A DNA stretch of 64,000 nt, taken from positions 15,211,702-15,275,701 of the forward strand of contig CM068545.1 in NCBI GenBank assembly GCA_035048495.1, in the 5' to 3' direction. The notes under the pieces are model-generated. The model ran no database searches. It saw only the letters and a list, made by a program, of their open reading frames with translations, and had not been told where the DNA came from. The stretch's first letter is position 1, and each line of letters starts with the position of its first letter. Source of the DNA: Euptelea pleiosperma (taxonomy: Eukaryota; Streptophyta; Magnoliopsida; Ranunculales; Eupteleaceae). Positions 33,440 through 44,889 of this stretch are shown here, in pieces. The translations under genes were made by a program, and so were the position numbers.

Positions 33440-34424
33440 TCATTTCTATGCATCCTTATTATATGATTGAGATGTTTTTTCGGAGGAACCGCAAAGGGAT
33501 GACTGGGGGGACGGAGCAACTGAAATGGAGTGCAAAACTAAAGGGACCGAGAAGGCATATGGTTGATGAGGAAGGCTACAAGAAGCACTGCATCAGACCA
33601 ATATGTTTTGGGAACATTGTACCACAAAAGGAGAGACCAAACTACTTCCAATAGGTGTCGATTTTTTCTTCAGCCACCCCGTTTTGTTGTAGGGTGAACA
33701 TACACGAATTTTGGTGCTCAATACCATGCTCTGCCAAATACAACTTCAACCCCATACATGTACTCTCCCCCTTGGTCGGATCGAAGGACTTTTATACACT
33801 TCCCAAACTGAGTAAGGATTATTTTGTGGAAGTTCTTGAAAATAGAAAACACTTCATCTTTAGATTTCCTAGCAAATATCAATGTGCACCTAGAGAAATC
33901 ATACACAAAAGACACAAAGTAGCGATAACCAAAAATGGAAATAACCGGGGATGGGCCCCAAACTTCAGAGTGAATCAGATCAAAGAGCATTACTTTTATT
34001 ACCCCATGGTGGGAAAACAAAACGAGTGTGCTTGGACAGAGCACACTTTACAATGAAGTTCAGACAGCAACACAGACTTAAACAATGTAAGAAATAAGAG
34101 ACGCATATGGAAAAGACACATGACCGAGACAAGCATGCCAAGACAGTAGCTTCTCCTTATTGACACTATTATTATGACTATAAGACTGCAACGATGCTGG
34201 AACTGTGGGAGTCGCATCCAAGAAATAGAGACCATTCACTTCACGTCCAGTGCGAATCGTCCTCGTGACCAGGTCTTGAAACATACAATGAGAAGGAAAG
34301 AAAGTAACATAACAATTCAAAGTTTTTGAGAGAGCTCTAATAGAAAGTAGGTTGTATCAAACTTGGGAACATGCAGAACAGAAGATAAAGGAATCTCAGG
34401 TGTAGCCGAGACAACCTTTCGTCC
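33440..34424 (-). pseudogene. copia-Y GAG-pre-integrase and integrase (broken)
   Basis: The minus strand gives SVTFFPSH-like sequence (CYVTFFPSHCMFQDL), ENGLYFLD-type sequence, LSWHACLGHVSFPYA, then HSEVWGPSPVISIFGYRYFV and LRSDQGGEYMYG. After a stop come NVPKTYWSDAVL and NHMPSRSL. These are integrase landmarks in order. It meets a + strand copia fragment head-on at about 34424. Confidence 0.8.
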
Positions 34425-34860
34425 ATATCCTTGGGCCTCATCGGACCAAGTTGGACCCTAAGGCCCTTACAGGGGTACAAATGCTATCATCCTCCTACAC
34501 ATAAAAGATTTGTTACTATGGATGTCACCTACCTTGAATCGGCCCCCTATTTTTCCGCTGCTAGCCATACCGATCATCAGGGGGAGAGTAGTTGGTGTGA
34601 GGAACGGTATGTGACCCCTGCTCTGTCCGTGGCATTAGATGATCCAGTTATTGAGAGTATTATGCATATTAGAGACACTTGCAAATAGGGGGAGTTGCAA
34701 GTCTATACTCGTCGTAGGCTAAGGGAGACAAAGACCATTCCTGAATGCCAAGGTCATGACTCTTCCTCGCTGGATCCTGTTGCTTACTGCCGACGACTTT
34801 GTGGCCCTCATTATGCTCCACGTCACTTCCCTATCGCAGATGGCTGGATCTTGGTAGGTC
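34425..34860 (+). pseudogene. copia fragment: integrase tail and linker
   Basis: The + strand reads ILGPHRTKLDPKAL, then with an in-frame gap GYKCYHPPTHKRFVTMDVTY and a linker ending in LQVYTRRR. This is the copia integrase C-terminus. About 12 residues are missing compared with copia-E. It does not connect to the gag that follows, so it belongs to another copy or a rearranged one. Confidence 0.72.
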
Positions 34861-34986
34861 GTTGACCTTGTTTGGATGTTTTCTTGGACCCTCGGACTGA
34901 TTCCCTCGCTCTGTGGCCTTGTGGTTGTTGTTGCTTGAGCCGTGTAGCTATGTTCGCTCCCGTTTATAGCCTGTTGTGCTATCGGG

Positions 34987-36345
34987 TTGCTTCAGATTAT
35001 TGTATTTGTGTTTTTTGGTGACTATCTTTGTGTTGTGTGCTTTTTATTCGTTGTTTTTGACGTGACACTGTCAGCTTCGAATGTGTCCGGGGCTTCGGAT
35101 GCGTCTTCTAGGCCTCTCAGCCCTTTCGTTTCAGCTCCTACTCCATATGAGAATTTTATGTTGCAAATCACCACTATCAAGTTGGGTGGAAAAAATTACT
35201 TGGAGTGGTCTAGGGCTGCCAAGATGTTTATTGGTAGCCGGAGGAAACAAGGATACCTTATTGGCCGCCTAGCACCTCCTGCAGAGGTTGACCCCGAGTT
35301 TGAGAAGTAGGAATCAGGCAATTTGATAGTTATGTCCTGGCTTCTTAACTCAATGGAGCCTCACATCAGTCGAGGATGTCTATTCCACACCACTGCAAAG
35401 GAGATTTGGGATTCTGCAGCCCAGACCTATTCCCGGCAAAAGAATATCGCTCGTGTGTATCAGTTGCGCCAAAGCAACGCCACTCTTCATTAAGGAGACT
35501 TGCCTTTAGCGAGTACTTTGCTAAGCTTCGTAGCATGTGGGAGGAACTTGATTATTATCAAGTCTTTACCCCCGACTGTACTACAGATGGTACGGCATAT
35601 TGCAAGTTGATTGATCAGAACATGATATATGAGTTCCTTGCTGACTTGAATGCTAATTTCGAGTTAGCCCGTGTTCAGATACTCAATAAAGATGATTTAC
35701 CTCGCTTAATCAAGTATATGCCTACATTCAGAGTGAAGACAGTTGCAGAGATGTTATGTCTCCTCTTCCTAAACATGAAATGTTTGCCTTGGTGGCAGTC
35801 TCATCATCATAGAAACCATCACAGAATCCCCATCCTCCGACTAATGGCCCTAAAGGCCCCCCACCTATTTGTGCACATTGTGGCAAGAGGCCATAATCAA
35901 GATAAATGTTGGAGCCTTCATGTGTGTGAGGGATGTGGGAAGAAGGGACACAGTTAAGGAAAAGTGTTGGAATATTATTGGGTGACCCCCGCCGTCGTTG
36001 CGTGCACCTTCCACTGCCCACAACGTTGCTTTGGATGCTCCTACAGGTTCATCACTTTCCTCGAACATGTCACCAGTTACTATTTGTTGAGAGGAGCTCG
36101 AGAACATACGCCATTTTATGGTTTACTTGGATGGACCTTCGGCCACTTCAGTATTTGTCCAGTCAGGTACCATCAGTTCTGCCAATCATGTTTCCGCATC
36201 TACTTCTTTTTCACCCTGGATTATTGATTCGGGGGCTTCAGAGCATATGACGAGTATGTCTACTTTGTTTTCCTCCTACTCTGTGGGTTCTGGGGCTGAT
36301 AAAGTCTGCATCGTAGATGACACACTTTCCTCTGTTTTTGGGAAG
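34987..36345 (+). pseudogene. copia-F gag and protease (broken)
   Basis: The gag N-terminus reads NFMLQITTIKLGGKNYLEWS and SRAAKMFIGSRRK at about 35150-35250. It is followed by SWLLNSMEPHISRG and IWDSAAQTYSRQKN. Two CCHC knuckles lie near 35870-35965, unlike the single knuckle of the other copies. The protease motif WIIDSGASEHMTS is at about 36218. Several stops occur from 35310 on. Sequence stops matching at about 36345, where the strand of copia sequence flips. Confidence 0.8.
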
Positions 36346-36360
36346 CGAGTCTGCCGCAAG

Positions 36361-36864
36361 GAGAACTTTTATTCGAACGTGTGGGAAAAGAGGAGGGACA
36401 ATGTTTTGCCAATTGACGAACTTCACACTGAAACCCAGACACTGACATAAACTAAAACAAAGACGAAAATAAACGCTGCAAATACGATAAAGAAATATGA
36501 CCCAACTGGATATGTTACCGCATTATCCTGGATTTGTTGACCTCCATATTGCTATTTTGAAACGCATGTTCCCGTGCTGGAATGCCAAGTGTACAAGCCA
36601 TCCGATTCACGACCACTGCCAATCATCATCTTCGTTGCCAAGTCTTGAAAGATACAATACGAGGGAAAAAACGTGACACTGCAGTTTAGATTCTTAGTAA
36701 TGCTACTAACAGATACAAGGTTAGTGGTAAGGTTATGGACATGTGAAACATTGGATAAAGGAAGATTAGTAGTGACCGTGATGGTTCCTTTACTAGCTAT
36801 AGATGATAAAGAACCATCAGCTAAACGAACTTTATCCCTTTCTGAACGTCACCGTCAACACATT
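36361..36864 (-). pseudogene. copia-X protease end and GAG-pre-integrase
   Basis: The minus strand reads KVRLADGSLSSIASKGT, LNCSVTFFPSYCIFQDLATK, then after breaks CEVRQLAKHCPSSFPTRSNK at 36365-36430. This is the normal lead-in to an integrase core, which is found at 31877 and below. It adjoins the gypsy gag at about 36865 on the same strand. Confidence 0.78.
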
Positions 36865-38049
36865 AAGTAGGTAGTACTCCAACACCATCAACTCAAAGTC
36901 CCTCTCATATTCCTCCTCATCCTCTTTGTCTTCGAAGCTCATCATCAAGTTCCTCCTAGGACATTGGTATGCAAAAATGTGCCGCATCTCCACACTTGTA
37001 GCACTTTGTACCTTTGTTGCCTCCCTTGTGTTGGGGTGCCCAAAACGCCTTTGTCTTTGTCATTCATGGGTGTAGGTTTAACAAAAGAACTAGTAAGTGT
37101 AGGAGCAACTACAGTGGATGTCCATCTTGTCTGGTTGGGTTCAACAACTCTACGGGCAGATGTCTCCCCGGCTTGAAATCTGGATCGCCTAATAAAGGGT
37201 GCCTCATGTACTCCTCGATCCTTAGGGCCAAGTAGAAGGCTTCTATAACATCAGACATGCGCTGCACTTTCATTTCCCGGTGGATCTCCACTTGTAACCC
37301 ATTCTTGAATCTTGAAAGGGTTTGCCTCTCATCCTCCGAAGCGTCACATCTCACAGACCGCTTTTGAAATCTCTGCATGCACTCCGTAATTGACAAGTTA
37401 CCTTGGTAGAACGTAATCATCCGATCAAATTTTTTATCTTGGAAGTCCCAAAGAACTTCTCCTTTAGCATAATCTTCATCTCCTCCCACAAGGTAATAGG
37501 AAGTAACCCCACTCGCTGCATGCGACGTTGTTCCTTAAGCCACCACACCTTCTCTTGGCCTACCGGCTTCTTTGTAGCAAACAACACCCTCCTCTCATGC
37601 TCCAAGTCATACCAGTCAAAGTATTCCTCCAATTTGACTAGCTAATCGAAAAACAACTGGGTCAAACTTATCGTCTTACTCGGGAACGTCCACGTGCACT
37701 TTCTTAGTGATGTCACCACCATGATCATCATCACGATCATACCTCCCTACAACACATCAGCCATAGACGACTAGGTTGCAACCCTCCCTCATGGAGTTCT
37801 AGCATGTGCTTCCACGCGTGGGAGAGATTGCTATCCCCATGGGGTCGAGGCCTCTTCCTTTCTTTGAGGCGTGGTTTCCAGTCGATCAACTTCATCCAAC
37901 TCCTCCATGGTAGGGCCAGACCATTTCCCTGGATTTGCCTCCCGATTCATCTATAAGGCTTCAATCTTCTCCGTGATTTTAACAAGCAGTTCATCTCTTT
38001 GCGGATAAGTAAATCTCCCTCGGAAAGTCCCGCCACTACGGGTAGCCAT
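36865..38049 (-). pseudogene. Ty3/gypsy gag (broken)
   Basis: The likely start is the Met of MATRSGGTFRGRFTYPQRDE at 38049. The gag core at 37110-37632 reads LEEYFDWYDLEHERRVLFAT, then VWWLKEQRRMQ, then FYQGNLSITECMQRFQ. A shortened zinc knuckle, CYKCGDAAHFC, is near 36970-37005. Two frameshifts and a stop are seen. Upstream, TGGTATCCGAGCC at 38057-38069 (minus strand) is a primer-binding site, so the 5' LTR lay beyond it. It may be the displaced gag of the chromovirus at 27384-31085. Confidence 0.8.
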
Positions 38050-38083
38050 GGAACTTGGCTCGGATACCAATGTGATGCAAAAC

Positions 38084-38252
38084 CGTTGTCAGTATGCGGT
38101 AGAATAGAATATAAGCTGTATGGTGGGTGGAGATATGAAAGTTGGTGTAATTGGGTTCTAACCTTATGATTTAAATAATATTGTGGGACATGTGGAAGAG
38201 GTTACACTTTCCAACGTTTTCTCTTCTCTCCATTGAACCCTCAAATTCTACC
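38084..38252 (+). repeat. copia-D 5' LTR
   Basis: 169 bp, CGTTGTCAGTATG to ATTCTACC, followed by the PBS. Shorter than the 3' copy because of a CTCTTCTT-type length difference in its pyrimidine tract. Confidence 0.9.
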
Positions 38253-38319
38253 TGGTATTAGAGCAAAGGATTGAAGCGTCGCGACTCAGAACCAGGCCAT
38301 TGGGCATATCTGCGTTAGA

Positions 38320-38370
38320 CCGGCAAGTGCTGACGTCACTAACTGTACGGCTGACTTCATCAGCCGTATG
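38320..38370 (+). promoter_or_regulatory. copia-D leader palindrome cluster
   Basis: TGACGTCA at 38331-38338 is followed by CTGTACGG, CTGACTTCATCAG and CCGTATGG. It is a variant of the cluster in the copia-A, -C and -E leaders, although the LTRs are unrelated. Confidence 0.5.
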
Positions 38371-38814
38371 GACGGGGTAAGGATGATGTCCAAAATCTCC
38401 CTTATCCAGTAAAACTCAATTTTTTGGGATTTTTGGTGATTTTTGGGGAATTTTTTGAGCATTCGTTGATAGTTTTATGGCTATTCTTCGCGAAAAATAG
38501 AAAAAATTTCCGATCTGGTTCGGTGCGATTTGTGGAACCTTCGGAGGTTTGTTTTCTGCCCTTGTTGCTTCGTTTTGGTCCACCTAAAGTGTACCAACAT
38601 ATCTACATCATATCCACATCCTTGCCTTACAAGTTCGTGATGATTTGAGTGCTGTGGCTCGACTTCTCCACCAAGAAATTACCGCCGGTAGCTTATTTTG
38701 GGTCTTTCGACTTGCGTTTCGTGTGGGTACTCTCACATGATGTTTTGGTACTACTAATGCACTTTAGTCTTGTTTTCTTCGTGATTCACGAAGATTTGTG
38801 GCTGGAGGATCGCT

Positions 38815-39908
38815 TTCTCCTTTTGAAGAAAACTCTGTATGGTTTGAAAAAGTCACTAATGGCATGATTTAAAAGATTCAGTGGAGCAGTTAGACAATTG
38901 GGATACAGCCAGAGTTAGGCAGACCATATACTATTTATCAGACGAGTCGGGGGGATTACGACAATTCTGATTGTGTACGTGGACGACATTATTGTCACAG
39001 GGAACTGTGCAACAAAAATTACCAGACTAAAGAGTATCCTGGCAACTGAATTTGAAATAAAAGATCTGGGCACCTTGAAGGGCATTGAGGTTGCACGATC
39101 AGATGAGGGAATATACATCTATCTAGAGAAAATATGTATTGGATTTACTACATGATACATGCATGTTGGGGGCACGACCCGTTGATACCCCGATTGAAGA
39201 AAACAATCGGTTAGATGGCCAATCAGGGGAGGGTAGTTTCAGAGACTTGTGGGACGTCTCATCTACCTAGCTCACACACGACCGGATATATCTTATGCCG
39301 TGAGTGTGGTGAGTCACTATATGCATGTGCCTCGCACACCACACCTGGAAGCTAGGAATCGTATCTTGAGATACTTGAAGTCCTCCCCAGGGAAGGGATT
39401 GCTATTTCGTCGTCATGGACATACGAGGGTAGAACGTTTTACAGATGCAGATTGGGTTGGTGCCCAAGATGATAGACGGTCTACTTCAGGCTATTGCACG
39501 TTTGTGGGAGGTAATCTAGTAACCTAGAGGAGCAAGAAGCAACAAGTGGTAGCTCGGTCAAGTGCGGAAGCAGAGTTCCGATATATAGCTCATGGTTTAT
39601 GTGAGTTGTTATGGCTCAAAATTTTACTAAGAGAATTGGGTTTCCCGGTTGAAGGATCTCCGTCACTATATTGTGACAACAAGGCCGCCATAAGTATTTC
39701 ACATAATCCCGTGCAACATGATAGAACAAAGTACATTGAAGTGGATAGACATTTTATTCATGAGAAAGTTACATCGGGAGTAATCTGTACACTATTTGTG
39801 CCATCATCAAAACAAGTGGCTGACGTTCTCAATAAAGGTGTTGTGGTTGCACCATTTCGGGCATGTATGAACAAGTTGGGCATGATCGATATCCATGCAC
39901 CAACTTGA
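38815..39908 (+). pseudogene. copia-D RT C-terminal half and RNase H
   Basis: It starts within RT at LLKKTLYGLKKS. The catalytic YVDD is at 38976-38987, followed by KDLGTLKGIEVARSDEGIYI. Breaks occur near 38863, 38915 and 39155-39245. RNase H is nearly open: FTDADWVGAQDDRRSTSGYC, then a stop at about 39526, then SSAEAEFRYIAHGLCELLWL and LYCDNKAAISISHNP, ending HAPT* at 39908. Confidence 0.88.
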
Positions 39909-39915
39909 GGGGGAG

Positions 39916-40093
39916 TGTTGTCAGTACGTGGTAGAATAGAATATAAGCTGTGGTTTGGAGATATGAAAGTGGGTGTAATTGGGTTCTAACCTAATGATAT
40001 AAATAATATTGTTGGACGTGTGGAAGAGGTTACACTCTCCAACGTTTTCTCTCCTCTTCTTCTCTTCTCTCCATTGGACCCTAAAATTCTACT
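39916..40093 (+). repeat. copia-D 3' LTR
   Basis: 178 bp, TGTTGTCAGTACG to ATTCTACT, followed by the AAAAC duplication. Confidence 0.92.
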
Positions 40094-40098
40094 AAAAC

Positions 40099-41142
40099 CA
40101 CAAGGAAGAAGTCCGTAACAAGATGGGTTTCAGACCTAAAGGTTGCTGGAACAACCCAAATAATAAGGGTGAAGAATGAAAGTGTCAAGGAAAGTCAGGG
40201 TTAAGGCAAAAGGGAATCTAGGGTTGGGAATCTGAAGAAAAATCATCAACTGTGGATTGTAGTAGCTGTGAGCAAAAGAGGACTGAAAAAATGAGAAAGA
40301 ATTCTAATTATAATACACTAGAAGGGTTCCCAAGCATCGCACTTAGGGCTAAAAGCATCACACTTAAAGAAGAGAATCATAGGCTACAAACAAAATTTTC
40401 CTTCATTAATCCCCCCTCAAAAAATGTGAGCAGTAACTTATAAGGTTTATGGTTTCCCTAATTACATAAAATGACCAGAATACCCTTCAGCTTATAAAAT
40501 AAGCTAAAACGACTAATAACCACTGCTTAAACCCTCATCACGGGACTGAACAAACCCAAAATAAAAAGACTGAACTACCCCTCTAGCTACAAATAGTTGG
40601 AAATTATAAAAAGACCCTTGTAGATGACAATAAAAGCTAATGACTACCAAACTGTAAACTAATATTTGCAGCCACTAAACGTATTAAACTAAACTCTAAG
40701 ATGGATGAAAACCATCATCGAATAAGGCTATCGCCAATGGGTTAGTCTTCTTTCTCCTTGCATATTGCTTGAGAGTTGATTCCCATCATGAACCCCTTGA
40801 TTCCCATCATGAACCCCTTACATGTTTTATCCCCGAGCAATTAGATGCTCCATCCGAAGGATTTCTTGAAGATTGTAAGCGCACATCTTTGGTAAGCACT
40901 TATTGAACTAGATGCCAGCTCAACATTAGGAGCGTGATGGAGACAAGTGATTATAGACTATTTATGTTCACTTTAACCTCGGTAAATACCACCATTACTA
41001 GCACCCTTGTCTTAAGTCAATTGATTTTCTAGCTTGACTTAGTCATTTCCAATTTAGATTTGATTCTCAATATGATTTTACCTTGTCAAAAGTATTCAGC
41101 ATAACTAAGCTTTGACTCGGTTATAAAAGGTTAGAATTTGAA
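40099..41142 (-). other. Probable gypsy LTR or leader, no genes
   Basis: This stretch continues the sequence next to the gypsy primer site across copia-D, so at least its left part should be the gypsy 5' LTR on the minus strand. It contains CATTTTATGTAATTAGGG-like low-complexity text and no ORF. I could not find the outer LTR border or a second copy. Confidence 0.4.
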
Positions 41143-41147
41143 AGAAA

Positions 41148-41377
41148 TGTTATCATATACGTAGAAATACGTATTTTATATATATGTATCGAGGGTAGTT
41201 TTGTAAATACCCCCTTGAGGGGTATATTTGTCTTTTGTATTTAGGACTTACATAAATAAGATTTATGGAGTCATTGTGATCTAAGCACAATAGACATCCT
41301 TTCTTCTCTCTCTTCTTTCTCTCTTCCACAAACCTAACCCTAACCCTAATTCTTCAATTCTACTCTTCAATTCAACT
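41148..41377 (+). repeat. copia-E 5' LTR
   Basis: 230 bp, TGTTATCATATACG to TTCAACT, containing TTTATATATATG (about 41174) as a likely TATA region, and two CCCTAA units near the end. Confidence 0.94.
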
Positions 41378-41690
41378 TGGTATCAAAGCCATCTGCCGTC
41401 GAGGCTTGCCGGAGTGTTTTTGGATACAAACCAGAGGCAACCTGACGCCTGTTGACGACATCAGACCGCAGGCTGACGTCATCAGCTCTATGGACACGAA
41501 AATCGAGGTTTGCTGAAACCTTCACCAATTGATAGATCTCATTTTTTCCTGTTTTTTGGGTATTTTTTGGGAATTTTTTGGGAATTTTTTGGATCCATTT
41601 GAGGTGTTTTTTGGCCATTATTCACAAAATTTTCGCACAAACCAGTTTGTTAACCAGCTCATTTTTCGACCATTATATGAACTTTTTTGG
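41378..41690 (+). promoter_or_regulatory. copia-E leader: PBS and palindrome cluster
   Basis: The PBS TGGTATCAAAGCC is at 41378. GCTGACGTCATCAGC lies at 41472-41486 with the perfect TGACGTCA at 41474-41481. The leader is shorter than in copia-A or copia-C and runs straight into mid-gag. Confidence 0.6.
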
Positions 41691-42650
41691 GTCACACTAC
41701 GGGAGATACAGTTGAGCCTCCCAAGACCGATCCATCTTATCGATAGTGGCAGACAGATGATCTTACTGTCATGTCATGGCTCCTCAACTCTATGGAGCCT
41801 AATATCAGTGAGAGTTTCTTATTTATGCGCACAGCGCAAGAGGTCTGGGAGATCATTGAGAAGACTTACTCACAGCAGCAGAACACAGGATGGGCATTTC
41901 AGCTGCGACAGACTATCTTCCACTTTCGGCAGGGGGAGAAGTCTCTCTCTCATTACTACACTGCTCTTCGTACCTTGTGGCAGGAGCTTGATCATTACTA
42001 CTCTTATCAGCTTCTCAACCCATCAGAGGTTGCTCCCTTTCGTTGATATATAGAGAAGGGCCGGATCTTTGATTTCCTTGTTGGGCTCAATCCGTCTTAT
42101 GAGCTTGCCCGTGTTCAGATTTTGAGTAGTCGGATGGATCTTCCTCTCTCAGTGAGGTGTATGCCTCTCTTCAGAGTGAGGAGAGTAGGAGGATCTCTCT
42201 TCAGAGTGAGCATCCCCTTCTAGAGCGATCAGCGCTAGCAGCTTCTCCTGCTTATTAGCCTCAACAGTTACAGTAGCCTTCGAGGGTCCATCTCATCAGC
42301 CTACCTCAGCTCCATCTTATGCTCCTACTAGACCTTCTCCTGGGAAGTCTCTGACTAGAGAGGCCCAAGTGTGATTTCTGCGGCAAGTCAGGGCATGTGC
42401 ATGCCAAGTGTTGGAAGCTACATGGGCGTCCTAGCCAGCCAGCCTCCTCCAGTGCTCATACAGTCAGTGTGGATTCTTCTGCTCCTTCCCCAGGACAGGC
42501 CCTGGCGAGCCCTCTTCCTTCAGCTCCCCCTAGTGGTTTTTCAGCCATAGAGTATGCAGGCCTTCGACGCCTCCTTCAGCAGCTTGATGGTCCATCTGCC
42601 ACATCATCCACCTCCTTTGCACAGTCAGGTAACACTAGACTTGCTCATCA
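41690..42650 (+). pseudogene. copia-E gag, N-terminus missing
   Basis: Gag begins abruptly at the GHTTGDTVEPPK region, so the first 60 or so residues with the YLEW motif are absent. The core follows: SWLLNSMEPNISESFLFM, WEIIEKTYSQQQNTG, FRQGEKSLSHYYTAL. Stops or shifts occur at about 41740, 42044 and 42220. The zinc knuckle CX2CX4HX4C is at 42370-42411, followed by a Ser/Pro linker. Confidence 0.87.
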
Positions 42651-44030
42651 TGTGTCCCTCCCATCATCCAGCCCCACTTGGATCATTGATTTAGGGGCTT
42701 AGGCACACATGACGGGCTTGTCTTCTTTATTTTCTACTTATTCCATCTATTCTGGCCGTGATAAGGTGAAGACAGCTGATGGCACCTTATCTTCTGTGTC
42801 TGGGAAAGGGAATATCCTTCCCTCTCTCCAATTGCTTCTTTCATCAGTTTTGCATGTTCCCAGATTTACTTCTAACCTACTTTCTGTTAGTGCTTTGACT
42901 AAATCCCTAAACTGTAGTGTCACTTTTTCTCCTACTTGTGTCTTTCAGGACCTAGAGACGAGGAGGACGATTGGCACTGGACATGAAGCTCATGGCCTCT
43001 ACCTTTTGGATGGACGTCTTCCTGAGCCCACATCACTACAGTCGTCTGCTAGTAGTAGTAGTAGGATAGATGTTGTTTTGAGTTGGCATGCCCGTCTGGG
43101 CATGTCTCTTTTCAGTATTTGAAACTTTTATTTCCTAGTTTGTTTGTTTCTGTTTCTTTTTCGGCTTTACAATATGAGACTTGTGAGCTCTCCAAGCATT
43201 GTAGATCGAATTATCCCTCCAGAGGTAATAGAAGTTCTACTTGTTTTGACATTGTGCATTCTGATGTATGGGGCCCTTCCCCAACTACTTCTATCTTTGC
43301 CTTCTGCTATTTTGTTTCTTTTGTTGATGATCATACTAGGTGTACATGGGTTTATCTCATGAAAATCAAAGATAAGGTTTATTCCATCTTTCAGGGTTTT
43401 CATAAGATGATCCAGACCCAGTATGGTGTCTCCATCAAGGTTCTTCATACTGACCAGGGTGGAGAATATATGTTTGGGGGTCTTCAACATTACCTCCTTG
43501 ACCATGGGATTTGTCACCAAAATTTCTGCAGCTACACCCCTCAACAGAATGGTGTAGCTGAAAGGAAAATGCGGCACTTGACTGAGATAGCTCGGTCTCT
43601 CTTGATTGGCTCTCAGGTCCCCAAATCTTATTGGTCGGATGCTGTGTTGACGGCTGCCTACTTGACTAACAGAATACCATCTCGAGTGCTCAATTTCCAG
43701 TCTCCTATTCAAATCCTTGTTCCTGGCTCTCCTCTATTCACTATTCCTCCTCGCATCTTTGGGTGTGTATGCTATGTATATATCCTGGGTCCCCATCGCA
43801 CCAAACTCGATCCTAAGGCACTCAAGTGCGTCTTTCTTGGTTACTCCTCTACCCACAAGGGATACAAGTGTTACCATCCGTCCTCTGGGAAAAGGTTTGT
43901 CTGCATGGATGTCACCTTCCGTGAGGAGCTCTGTCTTTTTTCTCCCCCACCTCTCTTCAGGGGGAGAGTCGTAGTGAAGAGATGTGGACTGTTCCTCTTC
44001 CTGCTATATCCCTATCTTCTCCTTTAGAGT
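42651..44030 (+). pseudogene. copia-E protease and integrase (nearly intact)
   Basis: The protease region reads WIIDLGA then a stop then AHMTG, so the catalytic DSG is changed to DLG and followed by a stop. The GAG-pre-integrase block ends with a one-base shift near 43110. Integrase is then open for about 300 codons: CETCELSKHC-type zinc motif (first residues YETCEL), HSDVWGP, HTDQGGEYMFGG, GVAERKMRHLTE, FGCVCYVYILGP and GYKCYHP. The D,D,E triad is present. Confidence 0.9.
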
Positions 44031-44889
44031 TTGAGAGCTCTCCGCCTACTCATACTACTAGTAGGTTTGATAGTGCTCCTGGAGCTCAGAAGGAGCTCAA
44101 AGTCTATACCAGAAGGGAGAAAGCTACAGCTGATCCAGTACTAGTGGTTCCTACCTTGGATCCAGGTAATCCTCCACCTCTTTCTATGCCTGTCATTTCT
44201 CCTCTACTGATGCTTCTGATCTTCCCATTGCTATAAGAAAAGGAGTCAGAAGCTGCACTCAGCATCTTCTGAGCCACTTTGTCTCCTATGATGCCTTGTC
44301 CCCCTCTTATAAAGCCTTTATCACTTCTCTTTCCACTATTCCTATACCCTCTTCAGTGGCAGAAGGGCTGGCTCAACCAAGATGGAAGGCTGCTATGATA
44401 GAGGAAACGAAAGCTCTGGACAAGAATGGGACATGGGAGCTTGTTGACCTGCCAAGAGGCAAGAAACCTGTGGGTTGCAGATGGGTGTTCACAGTCAAAC
44501 ACAAGGCAGACGGGTCTGTTGAGAAGTACAAGGCGAGATTAGTTGCCAAGGGGTACACCCAGACCTATGGGATTGACTATGTGGAGACCTTTGCACTTGT
44601 GTCAAAGATAAACTCCATCGGGGTGTTATTGTCAGTGGCGGCAAACCAAGAGTGGCCTTTGCATCAGCTGGATGTGAAGAATGCTTTTCTTCATGGGGAC
44701 CTACATGAAGAAGTCTACATGGTGCCTCCTCCTGGATTCACTCCACCAGGACATAGTAGCAAGGTGTGTAGACTGAAGAAAGCCCTCTATAGGCTTAAAC
44801 AATCTCCAAGGGCATGGTTTGAGAGATTCACCCTAGCCATGAAGAAGCTGGTTACACTCAAAGTCAGGCCGATCACACCCTATTTGTGA
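44031..44889 (+). pseudogene. copia-E linker and RT N-terminal part
   Basis: After a linker with two frame changes, a 197-codon stretch starts at 44296 and covers the RT fingers and palm start. It reads SSVAEGLAQPRWKAAM, GKKPVGCRWVFTVKHKADGS, LVAKGYTQTYGIDYVE and [17 protein letters not shown]. It ends in a one-base shift near 44850. Confidence 0.9.

Larger units (their letters stand above)
38084..40093 (+). mobile_element. Deleted Ty1/copia element copia-D
   Basis: The target duplication AAAAC is perfect (38079-38083 and 40094-40098). The 169 bp and 178 bp LTRs share GTTGTCAGTAYGYGGTAG; the 5' copy has lost the T of TG. PBS TGGTATTAGAGC is at 38253 and purine tract GAGGGGGAG precedes 39916. 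The leader joins almost directly to the middle of RT, so gag, protease, integrase and the RT start are gone. It is inserted next to the primer site of the gypsy gag element. Confidence 0.94.

Noticed and set aside
33319..33654. A 111-codon + strand open frame as a host gene
   Set aside because: Its right part is the antisense of copia-Y integrase (NVPKTYWSDAVL on the minus strand); the left part has no recognisable domain.
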